A stretch of DNA of 64,000 nt. Origin: Gammaproteobacteria bacterium. Lineage in GTDB: Bacteria; Pseudomonadota; Gammaproteobacteria; Arenicellales; UBA868. How positions within the stretch are numbered: position 1 is the stretch's first letter; the number at the start of each line of letters is the position of its first letter. The stretch lies in NCBI GenBank assembly GCA_014239255.1, contig JAAZZE010000002.1:1-64000 (forward strand). Reading direction: 5' to 3'. A model generated the notes under the pieces. The model searched no databases. It saw only the letters and a program-made list of their open reading frames with translations, and was not told the DNA's origin. The translations under genes and the position numbers were made by a program. Below are positions 20,394 to 29,696 of the stretch, in pieces.

Positions 20394-20740
20394 GCAGAAC
20401 TAACCGTTATTGGCCCACACAAGTCTGACAACACACCTTAGCAGATTCCACATAACGTTGATCGTGGTTCCTAGCTCCTACTCACTTTAGCAGTAGCACG
20501 CGCACCAGTTACTCCCTCAGTCGGTGCGGGAAAGCCTAAAACGTCAAAGGTCCACAAAAGCAATTAATCTTTGAATCCGACTGGCGGTCAGCCGGGATGG
20601 CGATACGAATTCCGATGCCAGAGTTGTAAATCCGGCGCCGCGATCCTGGCCAATATATCGAAAATGCCTAGAGGTCGGACCTAGAATTATGTATTAGCCG
20701 GTTGGTTATGGTAATTGTCAGACTTTGTGGCTCGAGAATA

Positions 20741-21448
20741 TCAAACATGACGGGTAACCCCTCCGTCTACGACCAAACTCTGTCCGGTAATGTATCCCGC
20801 TCCATCTGAAAGCAAAAAAGCAGTGGTTTTTGCGATCTCATCAACAGTACCAACCCGGCCCATCGGGATACTCTTCGTAACTTCGTCCTTGTGCGGCAAG
20901 CTGTCGATGAACCCAGGTAAAACATTATTCATGCGGATATTGTCCTTAGCGTAACGATCAGCATACAGTTTTGAATACACGGAGAGTCCAGCCCGCAAGG
21001 TGCATGAGATGGGTAATGCTTGCTCGGGTTCGAATGCGGCAAAAGTTGAAATATTTACCCAGGCACCGGCGCCTTGTTGTTGCATCACTGGCGTAATCAA
21101 GCGAGTCATCCGAACCACATTCAAAATCAGCATATCAAAACCTGACTGCCACGCTTGGTCGTCTAGCGAGAGAAGCTCGCCTTTTGGCGGGTGGGCGGTA
21201 TGATTAACGACAGAATCAATTCTGCCGTAACGTTCCAGCGTCGTATCAACCAGACGCTTAAGGTCTGCCGCATCAGTTACCGAACCACGTAGCCCAATGC
21301 CTCCAAATTCCTGCGCCAGGATTTCGCAGGCATCGCTGCGTGACATGAGTGCTAACTGATACCCTTGCCGGTACAGTTCCTCACTAACGGCCTTGCCAAT
21401 ACCGCCTCCACCTGCGGTAACAATTGCAACTTTTTCTGGTTTCATCAT
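20741..21448 (-). CDS. SDR family oxidoreductase, atypical active site
   Basis: VAIVTAGGGGIGKAVSEELYRQG cofactor motif; C-terminal ITGQSLVVDGGVTRHV; active-site segment reads PISCTLRAGLSVYSK. Confidence 0.9.
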   Translation of the reverse strand: MMKPEKVAIVTAGGGGIGKAVSEELYRQGYQLALMSRSDACEILAQEFGGIGLRGSVTDAADLKRLVDTTLERYGRIDSVVNHTAHPPKGELLSLDDQAWQSGFDMLILNVVRMTRLITPVMQQQGAGAWVNISTFAAFEPEQALPISCTLRAGLSVYSKLYADRYAKDNIRMNNVLPGFIDSLPHKDEVTKSIPMGRVGTVDEIAKTTAFLLSDGAGYITGQSLVVDGGVTRHV

Positions 21449-21569
21449 TTCCTCCTTTTCCTTGCCCTGAAAGTTGGGATCATATATTCATCTTCTACTG
21501 TTTTCCTTTACACTCTAGATCTTCGGTATTATTTATTTTGCATCCAATCTAAACGCTTAAGGAGTACGA

Positions 21570-22442
21570 GTGATGAGTAATCTTAGCGGTGTTTGTGTGC
21601 CCGTCTGCACGGTATTTGATGATAACGGGGCTCAGGTAAGTGAGACGCGCTACCTTGCCCATGTCGATCGTATGCTCGAAGCTGGCGTGGATATTATCCT
21701 TCCTTGTGGTGGAACCGGCGAATTTGCTTACCTAACCAGGGAAGAAAAAAGGCATCTGATTGAGATCACCGCAAAACACGTTGATGGGCGCGCTGCTGTG
21801 ATCGCACAAACATCCGCCATTTATCTACAAGACACTCTTGCAACTACCCGCCATGCCATTGATCACGGCGCAGATGCGGTTATGGTGTTACCGCCGTATT
21901 TCGAGGGACCTGATGAACGTGGCGTAATCTCCCACTACGAGGCAGTTGCGAAGGTCAGCTCAGTTCCGGTGATGGTATACAACATACCGGTACATTCAGG
22001 CTTCGATGTCACGCCGGCCTTGTTCGAAAAATTGCTTGAGATAGATGGTATCGACTATATCAAAGACAGTACCGGTGATTTGATACGAATCCAGGAACTT
22101 TTGCAGACCGGCGGAAAAATATTTAATGGCGGCGACCCGATCACCTACCCTGCTTTGGTTGCCGGCTGTGTCGGTTGTGTCTGGGGTTCAGTCAATTTCC
22201 TGCCCGACGAGGCAGTCACGCTCTATCAGATGGTTTCCTCTGGTCAAATTAACGAGGCCGCTTCGCTTTGGCGCGAACTCGTAAATTCCCAACTGTTCGT
22301 CTGGTCTCATCAATACAACGCCTCGGTCAAAGCGGCCGCTCGCCACCGTGGATTCGATGTCGGCGACTGCCGTTTGCCTGTACTGCCTTTGTCTGAAGCC
22401 GATCTTTCGGCCCTGCACGCCTCGTTGGGAAGTATCAGCTAA
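21570..22442 (+). CDS. dihydrodipicolinate synthase (DapA/NanA) family lyase
   Basis: ILPCGGTGEFAYLTREEK, PVMVYNIPVHSGFDVTP, DYIKDSTGDL Schiff-base lysine region. Confidence 0.9.
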   Translation: MMSNLSGVCVPVCTVFDDNGAQVSETRYLAHVDRMLEAGVDIILPCGGTGEFAYLTREEKRHLIEITAKHVDGRAAVIAQTSAIYLQDTLATTRHAIDHGADAVMVLPPYFEGPDERGVISHYEAVAKVSSVPVMVYNIPVHSGFDVTPALFEKLLEIDGIDYIKDSTGDLIRIQELLQTGGKIFNGGDPITYPALVAGCVGCVWGSVNFLPDEAVTLYQMVSSGQINEAASLWRELVNSQLFVWSHQYNASVKAAARHRGFDVGDCRLPVLPLSEADLSALHASLGSIS

Positions 22443-22466
22443 GTGTCTGTGACCTGGTAACTGCCG

Positions 22467-23780
22467 TTAGCGTTTAACCTCTGGAATAAGTCCTCGGGGT
22501 GAAAAGCGCAGCACCAAAAGCAGTACCAGCCCCATCGTCATCAACCGCGTGTGTGCCGCGTTCTCCAGCAGATGTAGCCGCAAGGGGCTGTCGAAAGCCA
22601 TCCCCGAGGTAACAAAATTCATCAACGCGAGGCCTATCGGTTCGGCTTCAATCCAGAAAAACCAGATCACAAAACCACCTAGGATTGAGCCCAGATTATT
22701 ACCAGAACCGCCCACGATGACCATAACCCATACGAGGAAAGTGAATCGCAACGGCTGGTAAGATGCCGGAGTAAACTGGCCATCCAGAGTTGCAAGCATA
22801 GCCCCTGCAAGACCGATTACCGCCGAGCCGAGCACAAAAACTTGAAGGTGGCGCCCGGTTACGTTTTTGCCCATCGCTCCGGCGGCCATCTCGTTATCGC
22901 GGATCGCGCGCATCATTCTCCCCCAGGGCGACTTCAACGCTCGTTCTGAGAGCCAGAAAATGGCTATAAGCACGACCAGAAATAACGCGGCGTAGTTCAA
23001 TTTCACAATAAGCGACGAGGCTTCCACAACCGGTATCCCTACCCAAGCGGCGAGATCATGAAGCCATAACGCCCCTTGAAGATCTATCTCGTAAGGTACT
23101 GGCCTCGGAAGCCCGTTGACGTTTTTAACCCCTCGTGTCAGCCAATCTTCATTTTTTAGGAAATAAATAATGATCTCTGAAATGCCCAAGGTGGCAATTG
23201 CCAGATAATCAGAGCGCAGTCCCAGCGCCACCTTGCCAATAACCCAGGCAACGATTGCGGCAAAGATCCCTCCAACAACCCACGAAAACATGATAGGCAA
23301 GCCAAACCCGCCCAAAAAACCTGTCATTGCTGGCTCAACCGCCTCGATCGCATCGACGGCGGGATCCAAAATAAGGCGCATTAATCCGTACCCGAAAACC
23401 GCAAGCAGGGCTGTTAGCCAGATCCGGGCAATTCGGGATACCGGAAGTTTTTTCCATAACAAGACCCCCCCGGCAATCGTCGCCAACCCGGCCAACAAAC
23501 CCAGCATGGCGCGAGCACCACCTGCATCCCAGGCCGCGGGTACCGGTGCGACGGAGATCAAAATGGCGGCCAGGCCCCCTAAGGCCGTAAATCCCATCAC
23601 CCCGGCATTAAAAAGTCCGGCATAGCCCCACTGAATATTCACGCCAAGAGTCATGATGGCTGAGATCAAGCACATATTCAGAATCGCCAAGGCAACGTTC
23701 CAACTCTGCATAGTGCCGACCAGCACTAACAGCACGGCCATCGCGGCAAAAAGCAAAGCGTTTTTGACCGAACGGCTCAT
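22467..23780 (-). CDS. livM: branched-chain amino acid-type ABC permease LivM-like
   Basis: ALGLRSDYLAIATLGISEII; GQFTPASYQPLRFTFLVWVMVIVGGSGNNLGSILGG; ATG at 23780 overlaps the livH-like stop (ATGA). Confidence 0.9.
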   Translation of the reverse strand: MSRSVKNALLFAAMAVLLVLVGTMQSWNVALAILNMCLISAIMTLGVNIQWGYAGLFNAGVMGFTALGGLAAILISVAPVPAAWDAGGARAMLGLLAGLATIAGGVLLWKKLPVSRIARIWLTALLAVFGYGLMRLILDPAVDAIEAVEPAMTGFLGGFGLPIMFSWVVGGIFAAIVAWVIGKVALGLRSDYLAIATLGISEIIIYFLKNEDWLTRGVKNVNGLPRPVPYEIDLQGALWLHDLAAWVGIPVVEASSLIVKLNYAALFLVVLIAIFWLSERALKSPWGRMMRAIRDNEMAAGAMGKNVTGRHLQVFVLGSAVIGLAGAMLATLDGQFTPASYQPLRFTFLVWVMVIVGGSGNNLGSILGGFVIWFFWIEAEPIGLALMNFVTSGMAFDSPLRLHLLENAAHTRLMTMGLVLLLVLRFSPRGLIPEVKR

Positions 23781-24793
23781 AATGTCTTCCCACTGAAAAT
23801 TCCCGTTGGTTTTATCAGCAGGACAATTACCAAGATAAAGAACGAGACAGCAAGCTTGTAATCTGTTGATAGTAATTGTACTAAGCCATCTGGAACCCAA
23901 TCGCCCGGCGTCAGGTAACCCACTACCCGTTTATAGGCGAAAGTTACTAGCAACTCTGAGAAGGCGATAACAAAGCCCCCTGCAATAGCGCCCAACGGAT
24001 TGCCTACTCCACCCACGATTGCCGAAGCGAAAATCGGCAAGACCAACCCCAGATAGGTAAAAGGTTTATAACCTTTATCCAAACCGTAAAGGGTGCCGGC
24101 AATTGCAGCCAACGCACCGGTAATAACCCAGGTAATCAACACGACCCGCTCGGGGTTAATACCGGACAGTAAGGCGAGATCTTCGTTATCTGAGTAAGCT
24201 CGCATCGATTTTCCCGTTCGAGTTCGATTGAGAAACCAGAATAAAAGGGCCACAATCACTATGGCACTGATGACCGTAACGCCCTGAGAGGTCTTAATCG
24301 CCAGGCCCTGATCCAACCCGGTCATCTCCTTGAATGCACGGGCCTTCATTATGAAACGTTGGCCATCAGCAAAAACCTGATCTTTAGGCCCTATAATGAA
24401 TCGGATCAGACCGCTCAAGAAAAAGAGCACACCTACAGAAACGATAAGATAGGTTACTGGTGCTGCTTTTTTTTCGCGGTAGTAGCGATAGATAAGGCGG
24501 TCAGTTCCAAGACATAGCATGATGGTCGCGATGATTCCAACGGGGAGCGCTAGTAATGCAGTAGGAAGCGGCCCCAAACCAAACCCGTGTGCCTGCAATC
24601 CCCAGGTCACTAGAATTGTGACCATAGCGCCGAAGGACATAGTCTCGCCGTGGGCAAAGTTAGAGAACCGCAAAACCGCGTAGACCATAGTGACGCCCAA
24701 GGCCCCAAGGGCGAGTTGGCTACCGTATGCGATACCCGGCACCACAACGAAGTTCCCAATCAGGGCCAAGGCGTTTAAAAAATCTATCAGCAC
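23777..24793 (-). CDS. livH: branched-chain amino acid-type ABC permease LivH-like
   Basis: GALGVTMVYAVLRFSNFAHGE; PIFASAIVGGVGNPLGAIAGG. Confidence 0.92.
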   Translation of the reverse strand: MLIDFLNALALIGNFVVVPGIAYGSQLALGALGVTMVYAVLRFSNFAHGETMSFGAMVTILVTWGLQAHGFGLGPLPTALLALPVGIIATIMLCLGTDRLIYRYYREKKAAPVTYLIVSVGVLFFLSGLIRFIIGPKDQVFADGQRFIMKARAFKEMTGLDQGLAIKTSQGVTVISAIVIVALLFWFLNRTRTGKSMRAYSDNEDLALLSGINPERVVLITWVITGALAAIAGTLYGLDKGYKPFTYLGLVLPIFASAIVGGVGNPLGAIAGGFVIAFSELLVTFAYKRVVGYLTPGDWVPDGLVQLLSTDYKLAVSFFILVIVLLIKPTGIFSGKTL

Positions 24794-24799
24794 CCTTTT

Positions 24800-25504
24800 T
24801 TACCCGCCAAGAAAGGCTTTGCGAACCTCGATGTTGGCCAGCAGAGCTGCACCAGTATCTGTGTAACGGTTGCGGCCCTGTACCAACACGTAGCCCCGAT
24901 CAGCAATACTGAGGGCCTGTCGAGCATTCTGTTCGACCATGAGAATCGCTATCCCCGTACGCGCTATCTCGATAATACGGTCGAACAACTCGTCCATAAC
25001 CATTGGTGAGACCCCAGCGGTCGGCTCATCCAGCATTAGCACTTTGGGCTGAGTCATCAACGCTCTGCCCACCGCTACTTGCTGGCGTTGACCACCAGAC
25101 AATTCGCCCGCTAATTGGCTGCGTTTCTCCCGCAACACCGGAAAAAGCTCGTAGACCCCGGACAAGGTCTCTGAAATGTCATCCTGGCGGATAAAAGCAC
25201 CCATCTCCAGGTTCTCCTCCACGGTCATCGAGGTGAATACGTTGGCACTTTGTGGTACGAACCCCATGCCGAGTTGCACTCGCTGTTCAGGTTTGAGGTG
25301 GCTGATATCCTGACCATCCATCGTCACCTGGCCCTGCCTTAATTCCAGCATACCAAACACGGCTTTCATCGCGGTCGACTTGCCGGCGCCATTCGGACCC
25401 ACCACCACGGCAACTTCGCCTTTGTCTACCCCGATGCTACATTGGTGAAGGATATCAACGCCTCCGTAGCCCCCACTCATACCTTCGCCCGAAAGGTAGG
25501 TCAC
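24800..25504 (-). CDS. livF: ABC transporter ATP-binding protein LivF-like
   Basis: GPNGAGKSTAMKAVFG, LSGGQRQQVAVGRALM, MLDEPTAGVSPMVMDELF. Confidence 0.94.
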   Translation of the reverse strand: MTYLSGEGMSGGYGGVDILHQCSIGVDKGEVAVVVGPNGAGKSTAMKAVFGMLELRQGQVTMDGQDISHLKPEQRVQLGMGFVPQSANVFTSMTVEENLEMGAFIRQDDISETLSGVYELFPVLREKRSQLAGELSGGQRQQVAVGRALMTQPKVLMLDEPTAGVSPMVMDELFDRIIEIARTGIAILMVEQNARQALSIADRGYVLVQGRNRYTDTGAALLANIEVRKAFLGG

Positions 25505-26301
25505 AAAGGCTCCCGTTGGGTCTGTTTTTGCCCGCTTCCAAGATAGGCCTCGATGACGACCTCGTTATTCATGATGTTCTGGGCCGTACCCTGGGCCAGT
25601 ACGCTCCCGGCTGCCATGACAATAACTGGATCGCATAACCTGGAAATGAAATCCATATCGTGCTCTATCATGCAGAAGGTATAGCCTTGCTCCCGATTGA
25701 GCCGCAAGATGGAGTCGCCAATAGTTCGCAGGAGGGTGCGATTGACCCCCGCCCCGACTTCATCTAGAAAAACTATTTGTGGTTCAGCCATCATCGTCCG
25801 GCCCAGTTCAAGAAGTTTCTTCTGGCCACCCGATAAATTACCAGCGAGTTCGTTCGCGACCGAGTTAAGTTGAAGAAAATCAACAACCTCATCGGCACGT
25901 TTTCTGATGACTGTTTCTTCAGCAACAACTTTTTTGGAATGTAGCCAGGTTTCAATCAGACTCTCACCGGACTGCCCACTCGGCACCATCATCAGGTTTT
26001 CCCGAACACTTAACGACGAGAATTCGTGCGCGATCTGGAAGGTTCGTAAAATACCTTTCGCAAAAAGCTCGTGGGGCTGCCGCCCGGTAATGTCTTCACC
26101 ATTCAGCAGGACTTTGCCTTTGTCTGGAGGGTAAATCCCGGCGATAACGTTAAAAAGCGTAGTTTTCCCAGCGCCGTTGGGGCCAATCAATCCTGTAATA
26201 CTTCCTTGCTCGATCGCAAAGGAAGCATCTTCGACCGCGCGGATGCCGCCAAAGTATTTGTATAGGTGTTCGATGACAATCAAATGTCGAACCGCCGACA
26301 A
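25501..26301 (-). CDS. livG: ABC transporter ATP-binding protein LivG-like (only TTG start codons near the N-terminus: 26301 or 26283)
   Basis: GPNGAGKTTLFNVIAG, LSGGQKKLLELGRTMM, FLDEVGAGVN. Confidence 0.92.
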   Translation of the reverse strand: MSAVRHLIVIEHLYKYFGGIRAVEDASFAIEQGSITGLIGPNGAGKTTLFNVIAGIYPPDKGKVLLNGEDITGRQPHELFAKGILRTFQIAHEFSSLSVRENLMMVPSGQSGESLIETWLHSKKVVAEETVIRKRADEVVDFLQLNSVANELAGNLSGGQKKLLELGRTMMAEPQIVFLDEVGAGVNRTLLRTIGDSILRLNREQGYTFCMIEHDMDFISRLCDPVIVMAAGSVLAQGTAQNIMNNEVVIEAYLGSGQKQTQREPL

Positions 26302-26331
26302 AAAAAAACGGCCCGGCGTAACCCGGGCCGT
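26300..26331 (-). terminator. Rho-independent terminator/attenuator between SBP gene and livG-like gene
   Basis: Minus strand ACGGCCCGG-GTTACG-CCGGGCCGT followed by an uninterrupted T-run; directly after the SBP stop codon. Confidence 0.9.
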
Positions 26332-26343
26332 AACTGATCCGAT

Positions 26344-27525
26344 TTACCGGTAACCGACGGTGGTATTTTTTCCGTCTTTGACCAGAATTTCTTTGTAACT
26401 GCCCGCAGATTCACCTGGGCCGATTAACTCAACCGCAGAAGCACCCACATAGTCGACATCTCCTCCGCTGGCGATAAACTCTAAGGCTTTTCCCAGATCG
26501 CCAGGAAAGACTTTCTGGCCTGGTGCATTAGCGACATCCATCACCTTCGATTTAAAATCCTGACTGTCGGTAGACTTCGCTGCCTGCATGGCCAGGATTA
26601 GGAGTGCTGCGGCGTCGTAGGACTCCGGTGAAAATGGACCACTTTCAAATCCAGCCGCTTTAGCCATCTCGGTAAACATCGCGGCGCCTGGGCTATCGGT
26701 ACCTGGTACGTCGCCGATAGATCCGTTTAATCCATCACCTATGTCAGTGGGCAGGCTGTCGCCGATCATTCCGTCTGGCAAATAGAAGATGTCAAAGGCT
26801 CCGGTATCAAGCGATGCCTGGATAATGCCTTTACCACCGTCATTGAGATAGCCGGCAACCACCAAAATATCACCGCCGGCCTGTGCAAGCGCCGCGACCT
26901 CAGCGCTGTAGTCGCCTTTTCCGTCTTCGTGAGCTACATTAATCGTTACGGTTCCGCCAGCGGCCTTGAAGTTGCTTTCAATACTATCCGCGAGTCCCTT
27001 GCCGTAATCATTGTTGGTGTAGGTAATCGCAGCGCTCTTATATCCGTGATCACCAAGAATTTCGGAGACCACCTGGCCCTGACGGGCATCCGACGGCGCA
27101 GTGCGGAAAAACAAGCCGTTATCCTCTGCCGTTGACAAACCGGGCGAGGTAGCGGAGGGAGAAATCATTACGATCCCATTCGCCATCGCGACGTTCGCCA
27201 AAATTGCGCCAGTGACGCCGGAGCAGTCGGCCCCCATAATTGCATTAACATTGTCCGAGGTGATCAAACGTTCGGCGGCGGCAGTAGCGGCAGCCGAGTC
27301 AATACAAGTTGAATCTGCACGGATGCTGGTAATCCCGGTTCCGCCCATAAATGACCCACTCGCGTTCACCTCTGCGATGGCCAATTCAGCACCGGCTGCC
27401 ATGGCCGGTGTCAGAGACTCAATGGGCCCGGTGAAGCCCAAAATTATTCCTATCTTGACATCATCGGCAACCGCAACCCCTGAAAGCATCGCGCCAGTGA
27501 CAAGAGCCAAAAATACCTTTCTCAT
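26344..27525 (-). CDS. ABC transporter substrate-binding protein, LivK/Peripla_BP_6-like
   Basis: Signal peptide MRKVFLALVTGAMLSGVAVADD; VKIGIILGFTGPIESLTPAMAAGAELAIAEVN; GADCSGVTGAILANVAMANGIVMISPSATSP. Confidence 0.93.
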   Translation of the reverse strand: MRKVFLALVTGAMLSGVAVADDVKIGIILGFTGPIESLTPAMAAGAELAIAEVNASGSFMGGTGITSIRADSTCIDSAAATAAAERLITSDNVNAIMGADCSGVTGAILANVAMANGIVMISPSATSPGLSTAEDNGLFFRTAPSDARQGQVVSEILGDHGYKSAAITYTNNDYGKGLADSIESNFKAAGGTVTINVAHEDGKGDYSAEVAALAQAGGDILVVAGYLNDGGKGIIQASLDTGAFDIFYLPDGMIGDSLPTDIGDGLNGSIGDVPGTDSPGAAMFTEMAKAAGFESGPFSPESYDAAALLILAMQAAKSTDSQDFKSKVMDVANAPGQKVFPGDLGKALEFIASGGDVDYVGASAVELIGPGESAGSYKEILVKDGKNTTVGYR

Positions 27526-27630
27526 TGGATCCCTCCTTGTGTTGTTCTATCGTTTATAAACCAAACCGGGTGTCGCAGCGATTAATTCTACGCACACCGG
27601 ACAAGTGAATACTGACACAGCGCCGCCGTC

Positions 27631-27654
27631 AAAAAAAGGCCCAAAAAAGGGCTA
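27631..27654 (-). terminator. Weak terminator-like element downstream of the ATP-grasp gene
   Basis: Minus strand GCCC-TTTTTT-GGGC-C-TTTTTTT; only a 4-bp stem. Confidence 0.25.
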
Positions 27655-27864
27655 ATGCCAAAAAGGGTCAAACATAGCGCACCGATGTTTAGCTAGGAAA
27701 CTGAGTTCAAAAACGGGTCAAGTCAAGCTCAGTCGCTCACGCTGGACACTGTTTAACGGTGGCAAACTTTATACATAAAACCGATAAATTAGATATCTTA
27801 AAGTCTATATCTATTTGTTTTATTTGTTTTTTTTGCATTGCCAATTAGGCCGGTTGTTAAAATC

Positions 27865-29124
27865 TTATAGTGCTGTCGTGGTGGGCAATTCAGGTGCAAG
27901 CACAAAATTCAGGCATCTATGGGCTGCCCTAAGGGCCCGCTCGACATCCGCCGCTGTTCCAGCCCGTGCGAAGATAAACCCCGGGTAAGCGCAGCCTTCC
28001 GGCCAGGGCACTAAGATCTGGCCTTCTCGCACGTCGATCTCGACATCGACAATATCGCGTTCGCGCCGCGCTGCACTAATACCTTCAACCCGACGCAGTA
28101 CTCCACCTTTTGTCACTGGAATCATCATGACCCCGCTAGAGCCAGTGCGCTCACCCACTACTACTGGCAGCCGTACCGCATTTGCCAACACAAGCTCTTC
28201 CAGCGAACAGCCCGTTTGAAACTCCAGTATCCGCCCGCAGCGACCCCCAACTGTCCGGCCCGCGACCTCAAGAAACCAGACACCCGAAGAATTGATACGA
28301 AGTTCAGCATGCAAAGCGCCCTCACATATCCCCAGTTTTCGACACAAATCCTCAAGGGCACCAATGACTTGATCAGTAACCTGATGACTAAGTCCCGGTG
28401 GGGTTACATATATCGTTTCTTCAAAAAAAGGCCCCGCCATCGGACCAGGCTTCTCAAAGATAGCGAGGACCTTCAAGTGCCCCTGGTTAAGCAAACCATC
28501 TACCGCATATTCGAACCCATCAATGTAATCTTCAACGAGCACGGCTTCTTCGCCCAGTTTCCCCTCGGAATAAAGCAGGCTGTGGATCCGCTTGAGGGCC
28601 TGATCTAATTCGCCGGGGTTATCGCAACGAATCACACCACGACTGGCGGAAAGCGAGGCAGGCTTAGCCACGCAAGGATAGTTGATTCCAGGTGGGGCTC
28701 CCCGGTCGAGGTTTTTTGAACCTAATGCAACAAATCTTGGGCCCTGGGTTTGATTCGACTGACAGAAGCGGCGAAAGTCAATTTTACTGGTTAAGGCCCT
28801 GATAGCATCCGTTGGATTACCAGGCAACCCATTGCGCTCAGCCGCAACGCCGGCCAATGCAACGGTCTCATCATCACTTGCCAAAATCGCAGCAAACGGA
28901 TGTTCAGCAACGGCCCTCGAAATAGTATCGAGAGCTTCGGCTTGAGAGTTTCGCTTTAACGCAAGGCCACCGGACCGATTCGTCAGGTATGCCTCACCAA
29001 ATGAAGCGACCACCAGCTCGATGCCAAGTTTCTGTGCCGCAAGCACAAAGGCACCGGTACGATAACTGCGATCTGGTGCAATCAGGAGCGCACGGTGCTT
29101 TTTTTTAGGCGGAAACAGTGTCAA
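27865..29124 (-). CDS. ATP-grasp domain-containing protein (carboxylate-amine ligase-like, function unassigned)
   Basis: YPCVAKPASLSASRGVIRCDNPGELDQAL, VLVEDYIDGFEYAVDGLLNQG, ALHAELRINSSGVWFLEVAGRTVGGRCGRILE. Confidence 0.85.
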   Translation of the reverse strand: MTLFPPKKKHRALLIAPDRSYRTGAFVLAAQKLGIELVVASFGEAYLTNRSGGLALKRNSQAEALDTISRAVAEHPFAAILASDDETVALAGVAAERNGLPGNPTDAIRALTSKIDFRRFCQSNQTQGPRFVALGSKNLDRGAPPGINYPCVAKPASLSASRGVIRCDNPGELDQALKRIHSLLYSEGKLGEEAVLVEDYIDGFEYAVDGLLNQGHLKVLAIFEKPGPMAGPFFEETIYVTPPGLSHQVTDQVIGALEDLCRKLGICEGALHAELRINSSGVWFLEVAGRTVGGRCGRILEFQTGCSLEELVLANAVRLPVVVGERTGSSGVMMIPVTKGGVLRRVEGISAARRERDIVDVEIDVREGQILVPWPEGCAYPGFIFARAGTAADVERALRAAHRCLNFVLAPELPTTTAL

Positions 29125-29213
29125 GCACCATTCGATTTAGCCCGACACAAAGCCACCGATACTAAGTCCGCCGTCAGCCATCAGCGTTATTTCTAACCAA
29201 TCGTTACTAAACC

Positions 29214-29582
29214 TTAATGGGCGCCGCCACAACCTCCGCAAGCGCCGCTACCGCCTACTGACTGAAATACATTATTGAATACAAACGACGCACTAACGCC
29301 GTCGTCTTTAAAGTCAATCTCCGCACCATGGATATACGAGTACGCAATCGGGTCGACCACCAGCGCAAAGCCGGATTGGTCGCTCATTTTCCGGTCTCTC
29401 GATCCGACAGATTCTGCAAAGGTCATTCCGTAATTCATTCCCCCACAGCCTCCGCCGGAGACGAAAACCCGAACAGCGCTGAGACCGTCGTCTGCATCTG
29501 CGAGCAACTGTGTGATTTTTTCACGAGCCGATGCGGTAACCGTGAGCGAATCCGGGGATAGTTCAGTTTGAGAAGCGTTCAT
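29214..29582 (-). CDS. A-type iron-sulfur carrier / HesB-IscA-ErpA family protein
   Basis: VTASAREKITQLLADADDGLSAVRVFVSGGGCGGMNYGMTFAE and Cys-rich C-terminus GACGGCGGAH. Confidence 0.88.
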   Translation of the reverse strand: MNASQTELSPDSLTVTASAREKITQLLADADDGLSAVRVFVSGGGCGGMNYGMTFAESVGSRDRKMSDQSGFALVVDPIAYSYIHGAEIDFKDDGVSASFVFNNVFQSVGGSGACGGCGGAH

Positions 29583-29696
29583 ATTTGCACGTCCTTATTC
29601 TTGAGCGAATATTGTTTGCCCAGATATACTGTGTCGGTAGATAATATGTAACTCTAAAAACCCCACCCAGTATATGGGTTGACCGGAAATTTTAAC

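Noticed and set aside
23233-23625. 130-aa plus-strand ORF
   Set aside because: Antisense to livM-like gene; low-complexity Pro/Ala/Lys composition typical of a shadow frame.
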